Part shown: piece by piece, positions 1 to 8,730 of the stretch
Layout of the letters: the number at the start of each line of letters is the position of its first letter
Numbering within the stretch: the stretch's first letter is position 1
NCBI GenBank assembly: GCA_944324425.1
Contig: CALUWE010000001.1
Location: 1-64,000, forward strand
DNA from: Candidatus Gastranaerophilales bacterium
GTDB lineage: Bacteria > Cyanobacteriota > Vampirovibrionia > Gastranaerophilales > Gastranaerophilaceae
Reading direction: 5' to 3'
Length of the DNA: 64,000 nucleotides
Translations under genes and position numbers: made by a program
Notes under the pieces: model-generated
Database searches by the model: none
Seen by the model: the letters and a program-made list of their open reading frames with translations, nothing else
Told to the model about the DNA's origin: nothing

Positions 1-1
1 G

Positions 2-292
2 AAAGTTGAGCCAAAGGCAGAACCGAAAGTTGAGCCAAAAGCAGAGCCAAAAACAGAACCAAAGGCAGAACCGAAAGCAGAGCCTGCGCCTGCTCCAAAA
101 GCAGAAAAACCCATAATTGAACATGATCAATTAAAAGAAAATATAGCAAACTTTGTTAACGGCAAGAAAACGGGAACTGCGCCTCAAGATGCAGCTGTTG
201 ACACCTTAAAAGACAATGTTACAAAAACAGTAACAACCAAAAAACTTGGCACGCTTGCAAAATTAAAAGGCTTCTTTGGGTTTGAAAGCTAA
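2..292 (+). CDS. C-terminal part of PKAEP-repeat protein (5' end outside window)
   Basis: Open from the window edge in the frame starting at base 2, ending at TAA 290-292; about 96 residues are visible. The first ~38 residues are a low-complexity run of alternating PKAEP/PKVEP units, written as near-identical 12-bp DNA repeats. A ~58-residue tail follows, with a Lys-rich end (KLGTLAKLKGFFGFES). The Pro/Lys/Glu/Ala run looks like an extended spacer, such as a periplasm-spanning or linker segment. I do not recognise the C-terminal tail and cannot give a function, because the N-terminus is missing. The next gene has its own promoter overlapping this stop codon. Confidence 0.7.
   Translation, partial: KVEPKAEPKVEPKAEPKTEPKAEPKAEPAPAPKAEKPIIEHDQLKENIANFVNGKKTGTAPQDAAVDTLKDNVTKTVTTKKLGTLAKLKGFFGFES
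5..95 (+). repeat. 12-bp tandem repeat coding for PKAEP units
   Basis: Roughly seven imperfect copies of a 12-15 bp unit of the type GAGCCAAAAGCA, in frame with the partial CDS. They encode alternating Pro-Lys-(Ala/Val/Thr)-Glu. The high DNA identity between copies suggests slippage-type expansion. Confidence 0.75.
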
Positions 293-309
293 AAATTTCC
301 TTGTATAAT
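282..309 (+). promoter_or_regulatory. Promoter giving a probable leaderless mRNA for the nitrilase-family gene
   Basis: TTGAAA (282-287), 16-bp spacer, TATAAT (304-309). The expected transcription start is 316-318, at or within two bases of the ATG at 318. No Shine-Dalgarno sequence precedes that ATG. Confidence 0.6.
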
Positions 310-317
310 TAATTTTA

Positions 318-1130
318 ATGAATACTAAAGGAATTTTAGCGCTTCAATATGAGCCAAGAATAAATAATGTAGAAAAAAACCTTATGACGGTTGATTTTCT
401 CGTGCAGAATTGCAAAGAAAAAATTGATTTAATTGTTTTGCCCGAATTTTTTTCAACCGGAATAAGTCATCAGGGGTTCATTGAACATGCAGAAAACGAA
501 GAAAACCCTAAAGTTTTAAATTTTTTGTCAAATCTTGCAAAAAGAAACGGTTCAAATGTCGTTGGCGGAACAATTATAGAAAAAGAAGGGAATAATTTCT
601 ACAATACTTCTTACTTTTTTGACAGAAAGGGCGAGATTAAAGGCAAATACAGAAAAGTTCATCTTTATTCCTATTTTGGGGGCACTGAAGATGAAGTTAT
701 CACACAAGGTAACAATTCGCCCGTTGTTATTGAAGCAGACTTTGCAAAAATCGGGCTCAGTATTTGTTTTGATTTAAGATTTCCGCTGCACTTTAACAAA
801 TTAATGAAAATGGGCGCTGAAATTATAGTTTGCCCAAATGCTTGGTGTTTGCCGATGAATTCGGCAAATTATGAGTTTGAACTTAAAAAAAGAGAAATGA
901 AGGCCTTTTCGATTACAAGGGCTGTTGAAAATTTGTGTTACTTTGCCGCTTCATCTTTTAAGGGCAACTTAGGTTCAGGGCTAAAATCATGCTCAAATTC
1001 AATTATCGTCTCACCGGTAGGAGAAATTCTTGCAATTGGCGATGAGAATACCTCTTCAATATACACGACAGCAGATACGGAACTTTTGAGAAATTTAAGA
1101 AAAGAGTTTCCTGTTGATAAAATTGACTAA
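318..1130 (+). CDS. Carbon-nitrogen hydrolase (nitrilase superfamily amidase)
   Basis: A 270-residue cytoplasmic enzyme with the nitrilase-fold catalytic triad in order: Glu43 (VLPEFFSTG), Lys113 (KYRKVHL) and Cys150 (GLSICFDLRFP). Length and motifs fit the omega-amidase/Nit branch, which hydrolyses alpha-keto-acid amides or damaged small amides. The RKVHL and CFDLRFP contexts resemble that branch more than true nitrilases. The exact substrate cannot be read from sequence. The gene stands alone: the promoter overlaps the upstream stop, and a hairpin terminator lies immediately downstream. The ATG at 318 lacks a ribosome binding site, so initiation is probably leaderless. It converges on the lipoprotein gene. 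Confidence 0.88.
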   Translation: MNTKGILALQYEPRINNVEKNLMTVDFLVQNCKEKIDLIVLPEFFSTGISHQGFIEHAENEENPKVLNFLSNLAKRNGSNVVGGTIIEKEGNNFYNTSYFFDRKGEIKGKYRKVHLYSYFGGTEDEVITQGNNSPVVIEADFAKIGLSICFDLRFPLHFNKLMKMGAEIIVCPNAWCLPMNSANYEFELKKREMKAFSITRAVENLCYFAASSFKGNLGSGLKSCSNSIIVSPVGEILAIGDENTSSIYTTADTELLRNLRKEFPVDKID

Positions 1131-1154
1131 AAAAGCTCCGATTTTGGAGCTTTT
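1131..1154. terminator. Bidirectional terminator between convergent genes
   Basis: Perfect stem AAAAGCTCC/GGAGCTTTT with a 6-nt loop. The A and T flanks give a U-tract on both strands. It lies 1 bp past the nitrilase-family stop and 3 bp before the lipoprotein stop. Confidence 0.85.
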
Positions 1155-1157
1155 AGT

Positions 1158-1577
1158 TTAGTTATATCTGAATTCTTGAATTTTCTTTCTGTATTTTTCT
1201 TCAATTTGTTCTTTTTGAGCTTTAAGAGTATTGATTTCTTTTTGCAAAATCGTTAATTTTGCTTTCTTTTGAGAAGCTTTTAATTTCATATTAACTAAAG
1301 TGCTTCTCATTAAGGCTTCTTTTTGCGAGATTTGTTTATTAATGGGTTCTAATTCTCTGTCTCTGTCAGCTTTTGTTTTATCAATTAAGTCTTGCAAAGA
1401 TAAGGGGCTGTCGTCGCCTCTTAATTTTTGTTGATTGATTGTTTTCATATCATTTTTAAATGAATTTGACACTTCAGAAAAATCGCTTTTAACAGAAGCA
1501 ATAAAATCGTTACCTTGAGCAAACGTACAGCCTGTCAAAAGCAACACCGAAGCCATTAATAAAAAACTCTTTTTCAT
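1158..1577 (-). CDS. Small lipoprotein with coiled-coil tail
   Basis: 139 residues from the ATG at 1577, which has a strong AAGGAG ribosome site. A longer reading from a TTG at 1601 has none. The N-terminus is a type II signal peptide (KKSFLLMASVLLLTGC) with lipobox LTGC, so the protein should be lipid-anchored. The mature part is charged and probably helical. The C-terminal ~70 residues are rich in Lys/Glu/Gln with heptad-like spacing, suggesting a coiled coil. No known enzymatic domain is visible. It could be a spacer or peptidoglycan-associated lipoprotein; function unknown. Confidence 0.8.
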   Translation of the reverse strand: MKKSFLLMASVLLLTGCTFAQGNDFIASVKSDFSEVSNSFKNDMKTINQQKLRGDDSPLSLQDLIDKTKADRDRELEPINKQISQKEALMRSTLVNMKLKASQKKAKLTILQKEINTLKAQKEQIEEKYRKKIQEFRYN

Positions 1578-1663
1578 AAAAATAAACTCCTTATTGAACA
1601 AGAAAATATTACACTATGAAAAAGCTTTTTACAATAATGTTAACACATGATTTATAAAATAAC

Positions 1664-1693
1664 GGCAAAAAACCGCAGTATAAACTGCGGTTT
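1664..1693 (-). terminator. Terminator of the rpsF-ssb-rpsR operon
   Basis: Stem AAACCGCAGT/ACTGCGGTTT with a 4-nt loop, followed on the minus strand by a T-run. It lies 24 bp after the rpsR stop. Confidence 0.85.
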
Positions 1694-1716
1694 ATATAAA
1701 ATGTTTTAATCAAAAA

Positions 1717-1950
1717 CTAATTTTCAAAAACATAGCCCATCAAAGATGATTCTCTTGCTTTTTTAACTGCAGATGCCAGTTTTCTTTGATGAAGTGCACA
1801 TGTGCCTGTAATTCTTCTCGGAAGAATTTTGCCTGCTTCTGATAAAAATCTTTTTAATTTTGATGTGTCTTTGTAATCAATAACTTCAACTTTATCAGCG
1901 CAAAAGCTGCAAGTTTTTTTCTTTTTATTGTCTTTCAAATCTTTAGCCAT
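1717..1950 (-). CDS. rpsR: 30S ribosomal protein S18
   Basis: 77 residues, the normal S18 length, with the conserved core [18 protein letters not shown] and the [13 protein letters not shown] helix. It keeps putative zinc ligands Cys14, Cys17, Cys51 and His54, so this is the zinc-binding (C+) form of S18. It sits on the platform of the small subunit next to S6. It is the last gene of the classic rpsF-ssb-rpsR operon, 31 bp after ssb and followed by a terminator. Confidence 0.97.
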   Translation of the reverse strand: MAKDLKDNKKKKTCSFCADKVEVIDYKDTSKLKRFLSEAGKILPRRITGTCALHQRKLASAVKKARESSLMGYVFEN

Positions 1951-1981
1951 TTATATTTCCCTTTATTTTGTTATTTACTTT

Positions 1982-2386
1982 TTAAAACGGAATTTCATCC
2001 GGATCAATTAAATCTTCTGCGATTTCTTCCGTTGAAAATTGAACAACGGGTTCTTCTTTCTTTGTTGATTGGACTGAACCTGAAGAAGAGTCGCCCGAGA
2101 TTTTTTCTATATTTGAAGCATTAATTGTAGCAACTTTTCTTTCTTTGCCGTTTGTTGTTTTAACCGTTTCCATTTGAAGTCTGCCATCCACTATAACGGT
2201 ATCGTTCATCTTAACGGTATCTGCTACTCTGTCTGCAATTGCACCGATAGCAGAAACTCTCACAAGCGTTTCTTCCTGAGGGTTAACATCCACAATCAAA
2301 CTTGTTATTGCAAGATTGTTTTGCGTAAACCTTTTTTCAGGATTCTTTGTTACTTTACCTGTTACAACAATTTTTGCTAATGTCAT
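1982..2386 (-). CDS. ssb: Single-stranded DNA-binding protein
   Basis: 134 residues: an N-terminal OB fold (about residues 1-98), a Ser/Lys-rich linker, and the acidic C-terminal tip DPDEIPF that recruits replication and repair partners. It is shorter than E. coli SSB (178 residues), mainly because the linker is short. It lies between rpsF and rpsR, 5 bp after the rpsF stop, as in many bacteria, so it is co-transcribed with ribosomal genes. The OB sequence is divergent (no canonical N-terminal NRV motif), but operon position and tail make the call secure. Confidence 0.93.
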   Translation of the reverse strand: MTLAKIVVTGKVTKNPEKRFTQNNLAITSLIVDVNPQEETLVRVSAIGAIADRVADTVKMNDTVIVDGRLQMETVKTTNGKERKVATINASNIEKISGDSSSGSVQSTKKEEPVVQFSTEEIAEDLIDPDEIPF

Positions 2387-2391
2387 AAATT

Positions 2392-2682
2392 TTATGCCTT
2401 TTTAACTTTTGTGAAAATTGTTCTTAAGATATTTTCGTTTAATCTTAATTGTCTTTTAAAATCGATAACTTTGTCTTCAGGCAAATTCATTCTTTGAACT
2501 ACAAAGTAGCTGTCTCTGTACCCTTGAACATCATAAGCAGATTTTTTTCTGCCCATTTTTTCAGTATCAATAACGCTTCCGCCCAAATTTTGAACGGTTT
2601 CTTCAATCTTGGTGACAACTTTATCTGCTTCATCATTATCAAGATTGGGTTTAATTGCTGATAATAATTCGTATTTTCCCAT
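2392..2682 (-). CDS. rpsF: 30S ribosomal protein S6
   Basis: 96 residues from the ATG at 2682 (MGKYELLSAIKPNL), preceded by an AAGGAA ribosome site. An 18-codon upstream extension in the same frame is not conserved S6 sequence and is rejected. The typical S6 features GRKKSAYDVQGYRDSYFVV and the C-terminal RLNENILRTIFTKV are present. S6 forms a heterodimer with S18, encoded two genes downstream. First gene of the rpsF-ssb-rpsR operon. Confidence 0.95.
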   Translation of the reverse strand: MGKYELLSAIKPNLDNDEADKVVTKIEETVQNLGGSVIDTEKMGRKKSAYDVQGYRDSYFVVQRMNLPEDKVIDFKRQLRLNENILRTIFTKVKKA

Positions 2683-2767
2683 TTTATTTTCCTTAACTGT
2701 TTTAGTATTTTGCATACTTGAACTTATCACAAACAATTTTTATATGCAAATATAATGGTTAATTTTG

Positions 2768-3562
2768 TTAATTATAGTAAAATACGCCTTCAAAAACTTT
2801 TTCTGCTTTACCTGTCATAAAAATGTTTTTATCCGTGTATTCAATAAATAACGAGCCCCCAGGCAAAATAACTTCGACATTTTTATTTAAAAGGCCTTTT
2901 TTAACACCTGCCACAACCGAAGCGCAAGCACCGGTGCCGCAAGCCATTGTGATACCGCAGCCTCTTTCCCAAACATTGACTTCTATTTTTGAAAAATTAA
3001 GAACATTTATAAATTCAACGTTTGTTTTTTCGGGGAAAATTTTTGCATTTTCGATTTTTGAGCCATCTCTTTTTGCAAGCGTTTTGCCGTCATCGTTTGT
3101 AAAAATTAAACAATGCGGGTTTCCCATACTTACAGCAGATGCTCTATACCCCTCAACTTCAAAATCCATCGGGTTTAAAACGTTAACGGGAATTTTTTCC
3201 GCTTCAATAATGGGTTCCCCCATATCAACTCTAACTAACCCTGAATCTAAAATTTCAGGGATAACAATTCCCCTTTTTGTTAAAACGGTGAATTTCTTTT
3301 TATTAACAAGCCCTTTTTCATAAGCATATTTTGCAAAACAACGAATGCCGTTCCCGCACATCTGCGCAATTGAACCGTCTGAATTATAGAAATTCCAGCC
3401 AATATCAGCATTTGGTGTTTTAATGGCATTAAAAACCCCATCTGCCCCAATTCCAAATCTTCTGTCGCAAAGTTTAACCGCTATTTCAGGCGTTACTTCA
3501 ACATTTTCCGCTATTATAAAATCGTTTCCGATGCCGTGCCATTTTTCAAATTTTATTTCCAT
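2768..3562 (-). CDS. dapF: Diaminopimelate epimerase
   Basis: 264 residues. The enzyme converts LL- to meso-diaminopimelate in the cytoplasm, supplying peptidoglycan cross-linking residues and the lysine precursor. Both catalytic cysteines are in their signatures: Cys69 in QMCGNGIRC and Cys208 in MACGTGAC. The WHGIGNDF start and the VSMGNPHC motif are also typical. The gene overlaps the upstream DUF4127 gene by 17 bp, so translation is probably coupled. This gene shows the murein is of the DAP type, consistent with the nearby mur cluster. Confidence 0.96.
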   Translation of the reverse strand: MEIKFEKWHGIGNDFIIAENVEVTPEIAVKLCDRRFGIGADGVFNAIKTPNADIGWNFYNSDGSIAQMCGNGIRCFAKYAYEKGLVNKKKFTVLTKRGIVIPEILDSGLVRVDMGEPIIEAEKIPVNVLNPMDFEVEGYRASAVSMGNPHCLIFTNDDGKTLAKRDGSKIENAKIFPEKTNVEFINVLNFSKIEVNVWERGCGITMACGTGACASVVAGVKKGLLNKNVEVILPGGSLFIEYTDKNIFMTGKAEKVFEGVFYYN

Positions 3563-4997
3563 AATTAACCTCTATTTCAATTTCAAAACTTCTTTTCCAA
3601 GGCAAAAGATATTCTACATTAAAATCTTCTTTTGTGAAATTTTTTATTTCATCTTCAAAGGGTTTGAATTTATCTTTGTTCAATTCAAGCGCGTCGATAA
3701 AATTTTTATCTTCCCTTTTTTGAATTATTTTTCTGACATTGGCTTGATAGCCCCAATCATCCAAAAGCCTTGTTATTAAAAGTTTTTTATGGGCGGCTTC
3801 ATCGAATACTCCTTCTTTTTTTGCAAAGTAAGAAATAAGCCCCATAATAAGTGCGCTTCCGATTGTATTTGCGCTTGTATTATAACCTGAATATAAAAGA
3901 AAATTTTCGGATAAGTCTTGTTTTAAAATTTCTTTTATAAGCCCGTTATCTGCGCCATTTGCGTTTGAGACATCCGCTATTATATATGGTGTTTCAAATT
4001 TAGGAAGTTCACCATTAAATTCGTTAATGGAATCAAGAAAAACAAGTTCCCCTTGAAGGTTTTGAAAATTATTAACAAATAAAGTTACATCGGGGTTAAT
4101 ATTTGTAATTTCAGCATTTTTAACACCTAAATTAATTTGTGCCAAAACACATTTTTCAATTGATATATCTTCATATCGTGAAATTAAATTTTTAGATTCA
4201 GGGTGAGAATAAATAACATCAATTTTAACTTTTTTGTCATCCAAAATTCCCCTTAATAAAAGCCCCAAGGGAATTTCATCCGCCCCCGTTTTTATTATTG
4301 CAGGCAAGTTTTCTTTTTTGATTAATTCATCCAAAATGTTTGCTTCTTCAACATTTAAGCCAAATTCGCCCGTGTCATCTTTTGAAAAAACAAGATAGTT
4401 AAAAATTTCTTCTTTTAAAAGTTCCAAATAAAACTTATTAATATCAAAATTTCTTTTTCTTGTGTCTAAGTAATCTTCTAAAATTTCATTTGGAATTATA
4501 TTGTATACACAGTTATATTCTTTTAAAACTCTTGATTTATGCTGATAATAAGAATATGAAAAAATTCTTTTTCCCCATTTATTCCAATATTCTTTTTCTT
4601 CTTCATTGATATTGTTATTTGAAATGCGCATAATGCTTGATGTTGCATAAATTTTTAAATTTGGGTTTTCCTTCTTTTTTATTTTTAAAATTTCTTTTAA
4701 TTTTAAAATTCTTGATTTTATTTCATCATACGTTTCTGTGCACCTTCTTGATGAAACAAGCCCGCCATAGGCAATTGTATCAAGCGACAAAACAATTAAA
4801 TTAACAGCTTCCAAATTTTTTAGCCAATCTAAAATGGCATCAATGCTGCTAACATCAACAAGCCCGCCTAAAAGTTCTCTTTTTGGCATAAAAAGTTTTA
4901 AGTTATTATTAATGCTTGTAATTTGTTCCGTTAATAAATATGTAATCGGGCGATTGTCGATTGGAACAAATGCAATTTTGAATTCCGGCGTTTTCAT
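3546..4997 (-). CDS. DUF4127 family protein
   Basis: 483 residues. The family hallmarks are visible: an N-terminal FVPIDNRP motif, LSLDTIAYGGLVSSRR near residues 70-87, TGADEIPLGLL in the middle, and DVSNANGADNGL before the C-terminus. The family is widespread in Firmicutes and related bacteria, but to my knowledge has no established biochemical role. The acidic and polar motifs could be a metal or sugar site, but that is a guess. There is no signal peptide. The gene starts a two-gene unit with dapF (17-bp overlap) and has its own promoter with a probable leaderless start. Confidence 0.8.
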   Translation of the reverse strand: MKTPEFKIAFVPIDNRPITYLLTEQITSINNNLKLFMPKRELLGGLVDVSSIDAILDWLKNLEAVNLIVLSLDTIAYGGLVSSRRCTETYDEIKSRILKLKEILKIKKKENPNLKIYATSSIMRISNNNINEEEKEYWNKWGKRIFSYSYYQHKSRVLKEYNCVYNIIPNEILEDYLDTRKRNFDINKFYLELLKEEIFNYLVFSKDDTGEFGLNVEEANILDELIKKENLPAIIKTGADEIPLGLLLRGILDDKKVKIDVIYSHPESKNLISRYEDISIEKCVLAQINLGVKNAEITNINPDVTLFVNNFQNLQGELVFLDSINEFNGELPKFETPYIIADVSNANGADNGLIKEILKQDLSENFLLYSGYNTSANTIGSALIMGLISYFAKKEGVFDEAAHKKLLITRLLDDWGYQANVRKIIQKREDKNFIDALELNKDKFKPFEDEIKNFTKEDFNVEYLLPWKRSFEIEIEVNYGNKI

Positions 4998-5004
4998 AAA
5001 AATT

Positions 5005-5034
5005 ATTTTACATCAATTACTGTTTGATTTACAA
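5005..5034 (-). promoter_or_regulatory. Promoter of the DUF4127-dapF unit, probably leaderless
   Basis: On the minus strand: TTGTAA (5034-5029), 18-bp spacer, TAAAAT (5010-5005). Only 7 bases separate the -10 box from the ATG at 4997. No Shine-Dalgarno is present. Confidence 0.55.
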
Positions 5035-5077
5035 TAAATTTTGTGCCGAGATAGGCAATACATTCCTTGGGGGTTAA

Positions 5078-6412
5078 ATGCAGTTTAGCATTAGAGAAGT
5101 AATTGAAAACACAAATGCCGTTTTGTTAAAAGGCAACATTGAAGCAGAAGTTAAATTTAATATATCAACAGACACGAGAAAAATTCAAAAAGGTGATTTT
5201 TACCTTCCTTTAAGAGGGGAAAATTATGACGGCCATTCTTTTATAGATAATGCAATAAAAGAAGGGGCAATCGGTTATTTTACGCAAGATAAAACCAAAA
5301 TTAACAATGACGCCGAATTTATTATTTATGTTGAAAATTCCCTTGTAGAATATTTAAAATTGGCAAATTACATAAGAAGAAAAATTAACCCCAAAGTTGT
5401 TGCAATAACAGGTTCTTCAGGCAAAACCACCGTTAAAGAAATGTTATTTTCAGTGTTAAATACAACCTATAAAACTCATAAAACATATCTAAACCACAAC
5501 AATGAAATAGGTTTGTGTGAAACATTTTTCAATATGCCGATTGATACCGAATTTCAAATTGTTGAAATGGGCATGAGAAATTTAGGTGAAATCGAACTTT
5601 TATCAAATTATGCAAACCCCGATATAGGAATCATTACAAATGTCGGCACGGCACATGTTGAACTTTTAGGTAATATCAAAAACATTGCAATCGCAAAATG
5701 CGAAATAGCAAGCCACTTAAAAAAAGAAGGAACTTTTATTGCGCCAAGGTGCAAAAACATTGAAGAAACCGTTAAATTTGAAGGCGAAAAAATTTATACA
5801 AGCCTTGAAAATTGCAAAGATATAAAAATTGAAAAAAATAAAACCTCTTTTGAATACAAAAATGAAACCTATGAATTAACAGTTGAAGGGGAACATAATG
5901 TTTCAAATGCGCTTTTAGTTATAGAAGCTGCTAAAAAAGCAGGTGTTAGCTCAGAAAATATTAAAAAGGGGCTATTGAATTTTAAACCGATTGAAAAAAG
6001 GTGGGAAATTTCAAGAATAAAAGAATTTAACTTTATAAATGACAGCTACAACGCAAACCCTGAATCCATGAAAGCTGCAATTAAAACATTTTTATCTGTT
6101 AATAAACCCCCCGTTGCGCTTGTTTTAGGGGATATGGGCGAACTTGGAAAAGATTCCATTATGTACCACAAAGAAATAGGGGAATTTTTATCTTCCTATT
6201 GCAAGAAAGATTCCGATATTACGGTTTTAACGGTTGGAGAACTTGCAAAATTTATTTTAAAGGCTTCTCTTTTAGAAGGGAAATCTTTTAAAACAAATGT
6301 TGATTGCGCAAAATATATTGTGCAAAACATAAAACCCGACACAACAATACTTTTAAAAGCTTCAAGGTTTATGAAATTTGAAGAAGTTATAGAAACGGTG
6401 AAAAAATTATGA
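5078..6412 (+). CDS. murF: UDP-N-acetylmuramoyl-tripeptide-D-alanyl-D-alanine ligase
   Basis: 444 residues. MurF adds D-Ala-D-Ala to UDP-MurNAc-tripeptide with ATP, the last cytoplasmic step to the pentapeptide. Visible are the N-terminal Mur ligase domain (STDTRKIQKGDFYLPLRG), the P-loop TGSSGKTT at 111-118, LNHNNEIG, the EMGM motif, GTAHVE, and NDSYNANPESM near residue 320 in the C-terminal domain. The GGGGG ribosome site upstream fixes the ATG at 5078. Its stop overlaps the mraY start (ATGA). First gene of the peptidoglycan operon. Confidence 0.96.
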   Translation: MQFSIREVIENTNAVLLKGNIEAEVKFNISTDTRKIQKGDFYLPLRGENYDGHSFIDNAIKEGAIGYFTQDKTKINNDAEFIIYVENSLVEYLKLANYIRRKINPKVVAITGSSGKTTVKEMLFSVLNTTYKTHKTYLNHNNEIGLCETFFNMPIDTEFQIVEMGMRNLGEIELLSNYANPDIGIITNVGTAHVELLGNIKNIAIAKCEIASHLKKEGTFIAPRCKNIEETVKFEGEKIYTSLENCKDIKIEKNKTSFEYKNETYELTVEGEHNVSNALLVIEAAKKAGVSSENIKKGLLNFKPIEKRWEISRIKEFNFINDSYNANPESMKAAIKTFLSVNKPPVALVLGDMGELGKDSIMYHKEIGEFLSSYCKKDSDITVLTVGELAKFILKASLLEGKSFKTNVDCAKYIVQNIKPDTTILLKASRFMKFEEVIETVKKL

Positions 6413-7383
6413 TAATGACATCGGTTGCTTTTCTTATAGCACTTGCGCTTGTATTATTATTGGGCGTTCCGTACTTAGAATTTATGAAGAAAAAAATGTA
6501 CGGGCAATATATCAGAGAAGAAGTTAAAATGCTCCATGAAAAGAAAAATAAAACCCCGACAACGGGCGGCGTTTTCATTGTGGCATCAATTATTATTGCT
6601 TCCATTATTGCGCTTTTTATGGCACAGGAATTAACAACAAGAGCAATTATTGTTCTTATGACTTTAATTTTTTATACATTTACAGGCTTTGAGGATGATA
6701 TTAAAAAAATCAAAGAAAAACATAATGAAGGCTTAAGTCCGAGAGCAAAATTAATGCTGCAAATTGCGGTTTCAATGCTGCCTTCTTTATATTTATTATT
6801 CCAGCATCAAGCGCATTTAACATTTTTTGGCTTAAACATTGAACTTGGCTTTTTATATCCATTCTTTGCAGTTTTTATGATTGTAGGTTCATCGAATGCG
6901 CTTAATTTAACTGACGGGTTAGACGGGCTTGCTGCAGGATGTTCGTTTTTTGCGTTTTTAGCTTGCTCTGTTATATCGCTTATAAACGGTTACAACGATT
7001 TGGCCATAATCTCAATAACGGCATCTGCCGCTTCTTTAGGGTTTTTATATTTTAACCGTAACCCTGCTAAAATTTTTATGGGAGATACAGGCTCCCTTGC
7101 GTTAGGCGGTATGCTTGCAACAATTGCAATTATGGGCAAATTTGAACTTTGGCTGATTCCTATTGCAATAATTTTTATATCGGAAACTTTATCTGTAATG
7201 CTTCAGGTTACAAGCTTTAAATTAACAGGTAAAAGAATTTTTAAAATGAGCCCGATTCACCACCACTTTGAACTATCGGGCTGGAGTGAAAAGAAAATTG
7301 TTACCGTTTTTTGCTTTATTTCTGCAATCGGCGGTTTAATTGCGGTTTGGGGCTTCCTTGTTCAAAAAATGTTGGAGTTATAG
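6409..7383 (+). CDS. mraY: Phospho-N-acetylmuramoyl-pentapeptide transferase
   Basis: 324 residues, a polytopic inner-membrane enzyme that moves phospho-MurNAc-pentapeptide onto undecaprenyl phosphate to make lipid I. MraY signatures are all present: KNKTPTTGGVF after the first membrane segment, FEDDIKK, NLTDGLDGLAAG, FMGDTGSLALGG, and the catalytic-loop histidines PIHHHFELSG. Length is slightly below E. coli MraY (360). It starts with ATG at 6409, overlapping the murF stop by 4 bp. Confidence 0.97.
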   Translation: MIMTSVAFLIALALVLLLGVPYLEFMKKKMYGQYIREEVKMLHEKKNKTPTTGGVFIVASIIIASIIALFMAQELTTRAIIVLMTLIFYTFTGFEDDIKKIKEKHNEGLSPRAKLMLQIAVSMLPSLYLLFQHQAHLTFFGLNIELGFLYPFFAVFMIVGSSNALNLTDGLDGLAAGCSFFAFLACSVISLINGYNDLAIISITASAASLGFLYFNRNPAKIFMGDTGSLALGGMLATIAIMGKFELWLIPIAIIFISETLSVMLQVTSFKLTGKRIFKMSPIHHHFELSGWSEKKIVTVFCFISAIGGLIAVWGFLVQKMLEL

Positions 7384-7386
7384 ATT

Positions 7387-8730
7387 ATGTTATACAGCGG
7401 TAAAAAAGTTTTAATATTGGGGTTTTCTTTAACCGGTAAAAAAAGTGCCGAATATTTTATAAAAAATGGCGCCAGTGTTTATATTTCAGAGTTCAAAGAG
7501 CAAATTGAAAAAGACAGGGAAGAAATTCAAAAACTTCAAAATTTAGGGGTTAAACTTGAATTTGGCGGCCATAGCGATGAATTTATTCAAAATGCCGATT
7601 TTGCAATAATTTCACCATCCATTAAAGATGATGCCCCTGTTTTGAAAAAAATCAACTGCCCCGTTTATTCCGACCTTGAATTTGTCGGCAAAAACTTAAA
7701 TTATGAAGATAAAATGGTTTTAATAACAGGCACAAACGGCAAAACAACAACCACAATGCTTACATCTTTTGTTTTATCCAAAAAATATAATGCTCCATAT
7801 GTTGGAAATGTTGGTGTGCCGCCATTGGAAGTTATTGAAAAAAAACCTGATTACCTTGTGGTTGAAGCAAGTTCATATCAACTGCATTATTCAAAAAAGT
7901 TAAATCCTTATATTTCAATTTTATGCAATATAACGCCTGATCATATCGCTTGGCACAACGGAATTGAAGGATATATTAAAGACAAAACGGACATTTTAAA
8001 AAGGGCGGATGAAAATTCTTATGTAATTTTAAACTATGATGACCCTTATACAAAAACTTTTGCAGGTGAAATAAGAGCAAATTTATATTATTTTTCATTA
8101 AATAAAATTGATTATAAAAACCTGTGTTATTTAGAAAACGGTTCAATTTATTTTAAAGATGAGAAAATTGTCAATACAAATGAAATTAACTTAGAAGGCA
8201 ACCACAATTATCAAAATGTAATGTGTGCTATTATTGCTTCAAAAATTTTAGGCTTAGATAATGAAACAATTAAAAATGCAATTAAAGAATTCAAGGCACC
8301 CAGCCACAGGCTTGAATTTATAAGAACAATAGGAAAAACTTCCTATTATAACGATTCAAAAGCAACCAACCCTGAAGCGTCAAACGTTGCAATAAATTCA
8401 TTCCCGAACAAAAAAGTAGCCCTAATTGCAGGGGGCAGAGACAAAAACACTCCATTGGATGAATTTGCAGGATATATTAAAGAAAGCATAGAAAAGGTTG
8501 TTTTAATAGGCGAAGCAACTGAAAGGTTTAAAAAGGCACTTTTAAATATAGGCTTTAATAACATTAAAGAAGAAAAAACGCTTGAACTTGCAATAGATGA
8601 AGCCGCAAAAGATAGCCCCGATGTTGTTTTGTTCTCACCTGCCTGTGCAAGTTTTGATATGTTTGATAATTTTGAAGCAAGAGGAGAAGCTTTTAGAAAA
8701 TATGTCACAGAAAAAAGAAGTGCCGAATAA
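7387..8730 (+). CDS. murD: UDP-N-acetylmuramoylalanine-D-glutamate ligase
   Basis: 447 residues. MurD adds D-glutamate to UDP-MurNAc-L-Ala. It has an N-terminal Rossmann-like domain (VLILGFSLTGKKSAEYF), the ATP site TGTNGKTT at 114-121, NITPDHIAWH, APSHRLEFI, YNDSKATNPEAS, and the C-terminal LFSPACASFDMF motif. Only 3 bp separate it from mraY, and its 3' end overlaps ftsW by 29 bp. All the marks of a functional enzyme are intact. Confidence 0.96.
   Translation: MLYSGKKVLILGFSLTGKKSAEYFIKNGASVYISEFKEQIEKDREEIQKLQNLGVKLEFGGHSDEFIQNADFAIISPSIKDDAPVLKKINCPVYSDLEFVGKNLNYEDKMVLITGTNGKTTTTMLTSFVLSKKYNAPYVGNVGVPPLEVIEKKPDYLVVEASSYQLHYSKKLNPYISILCNITPDHIAWHNGIEGYIKDKTDILKRADENSYVILNYDDPYTKTFAGEIRANLYYFSLNKIDYKNLCYLENGSIYFKDEKIVNTNEINLEGNHNYQNVMCAIIASKILGLDNETIKNAIKEFKAPSHRLEFIRTIGKTSYYNDSKATNPEASNVAINSFPNKKVALIAGGRDKNTPLDEFAGYIKESIEKVVLIGEATERFKKALLNIGFNNIKEEKTLELAIDEAAKDSPDVVLFSPACASFDMFDNFEARGEAFRKYVTEKRSAE

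Noticed and set aside
1578-1601. Longer lipoprotein reading starting at TTG 1601
   Set aside because: The ATG at 1577 has a perfect AAGGAG site and gives a correct signal peptide; the extension would hide the lipobox.
2683-2736. N-terminal extension of S6
   Set aside because: The first 18 codons have no S6 homology, and the ribosome site lies before the ATG at 2682.
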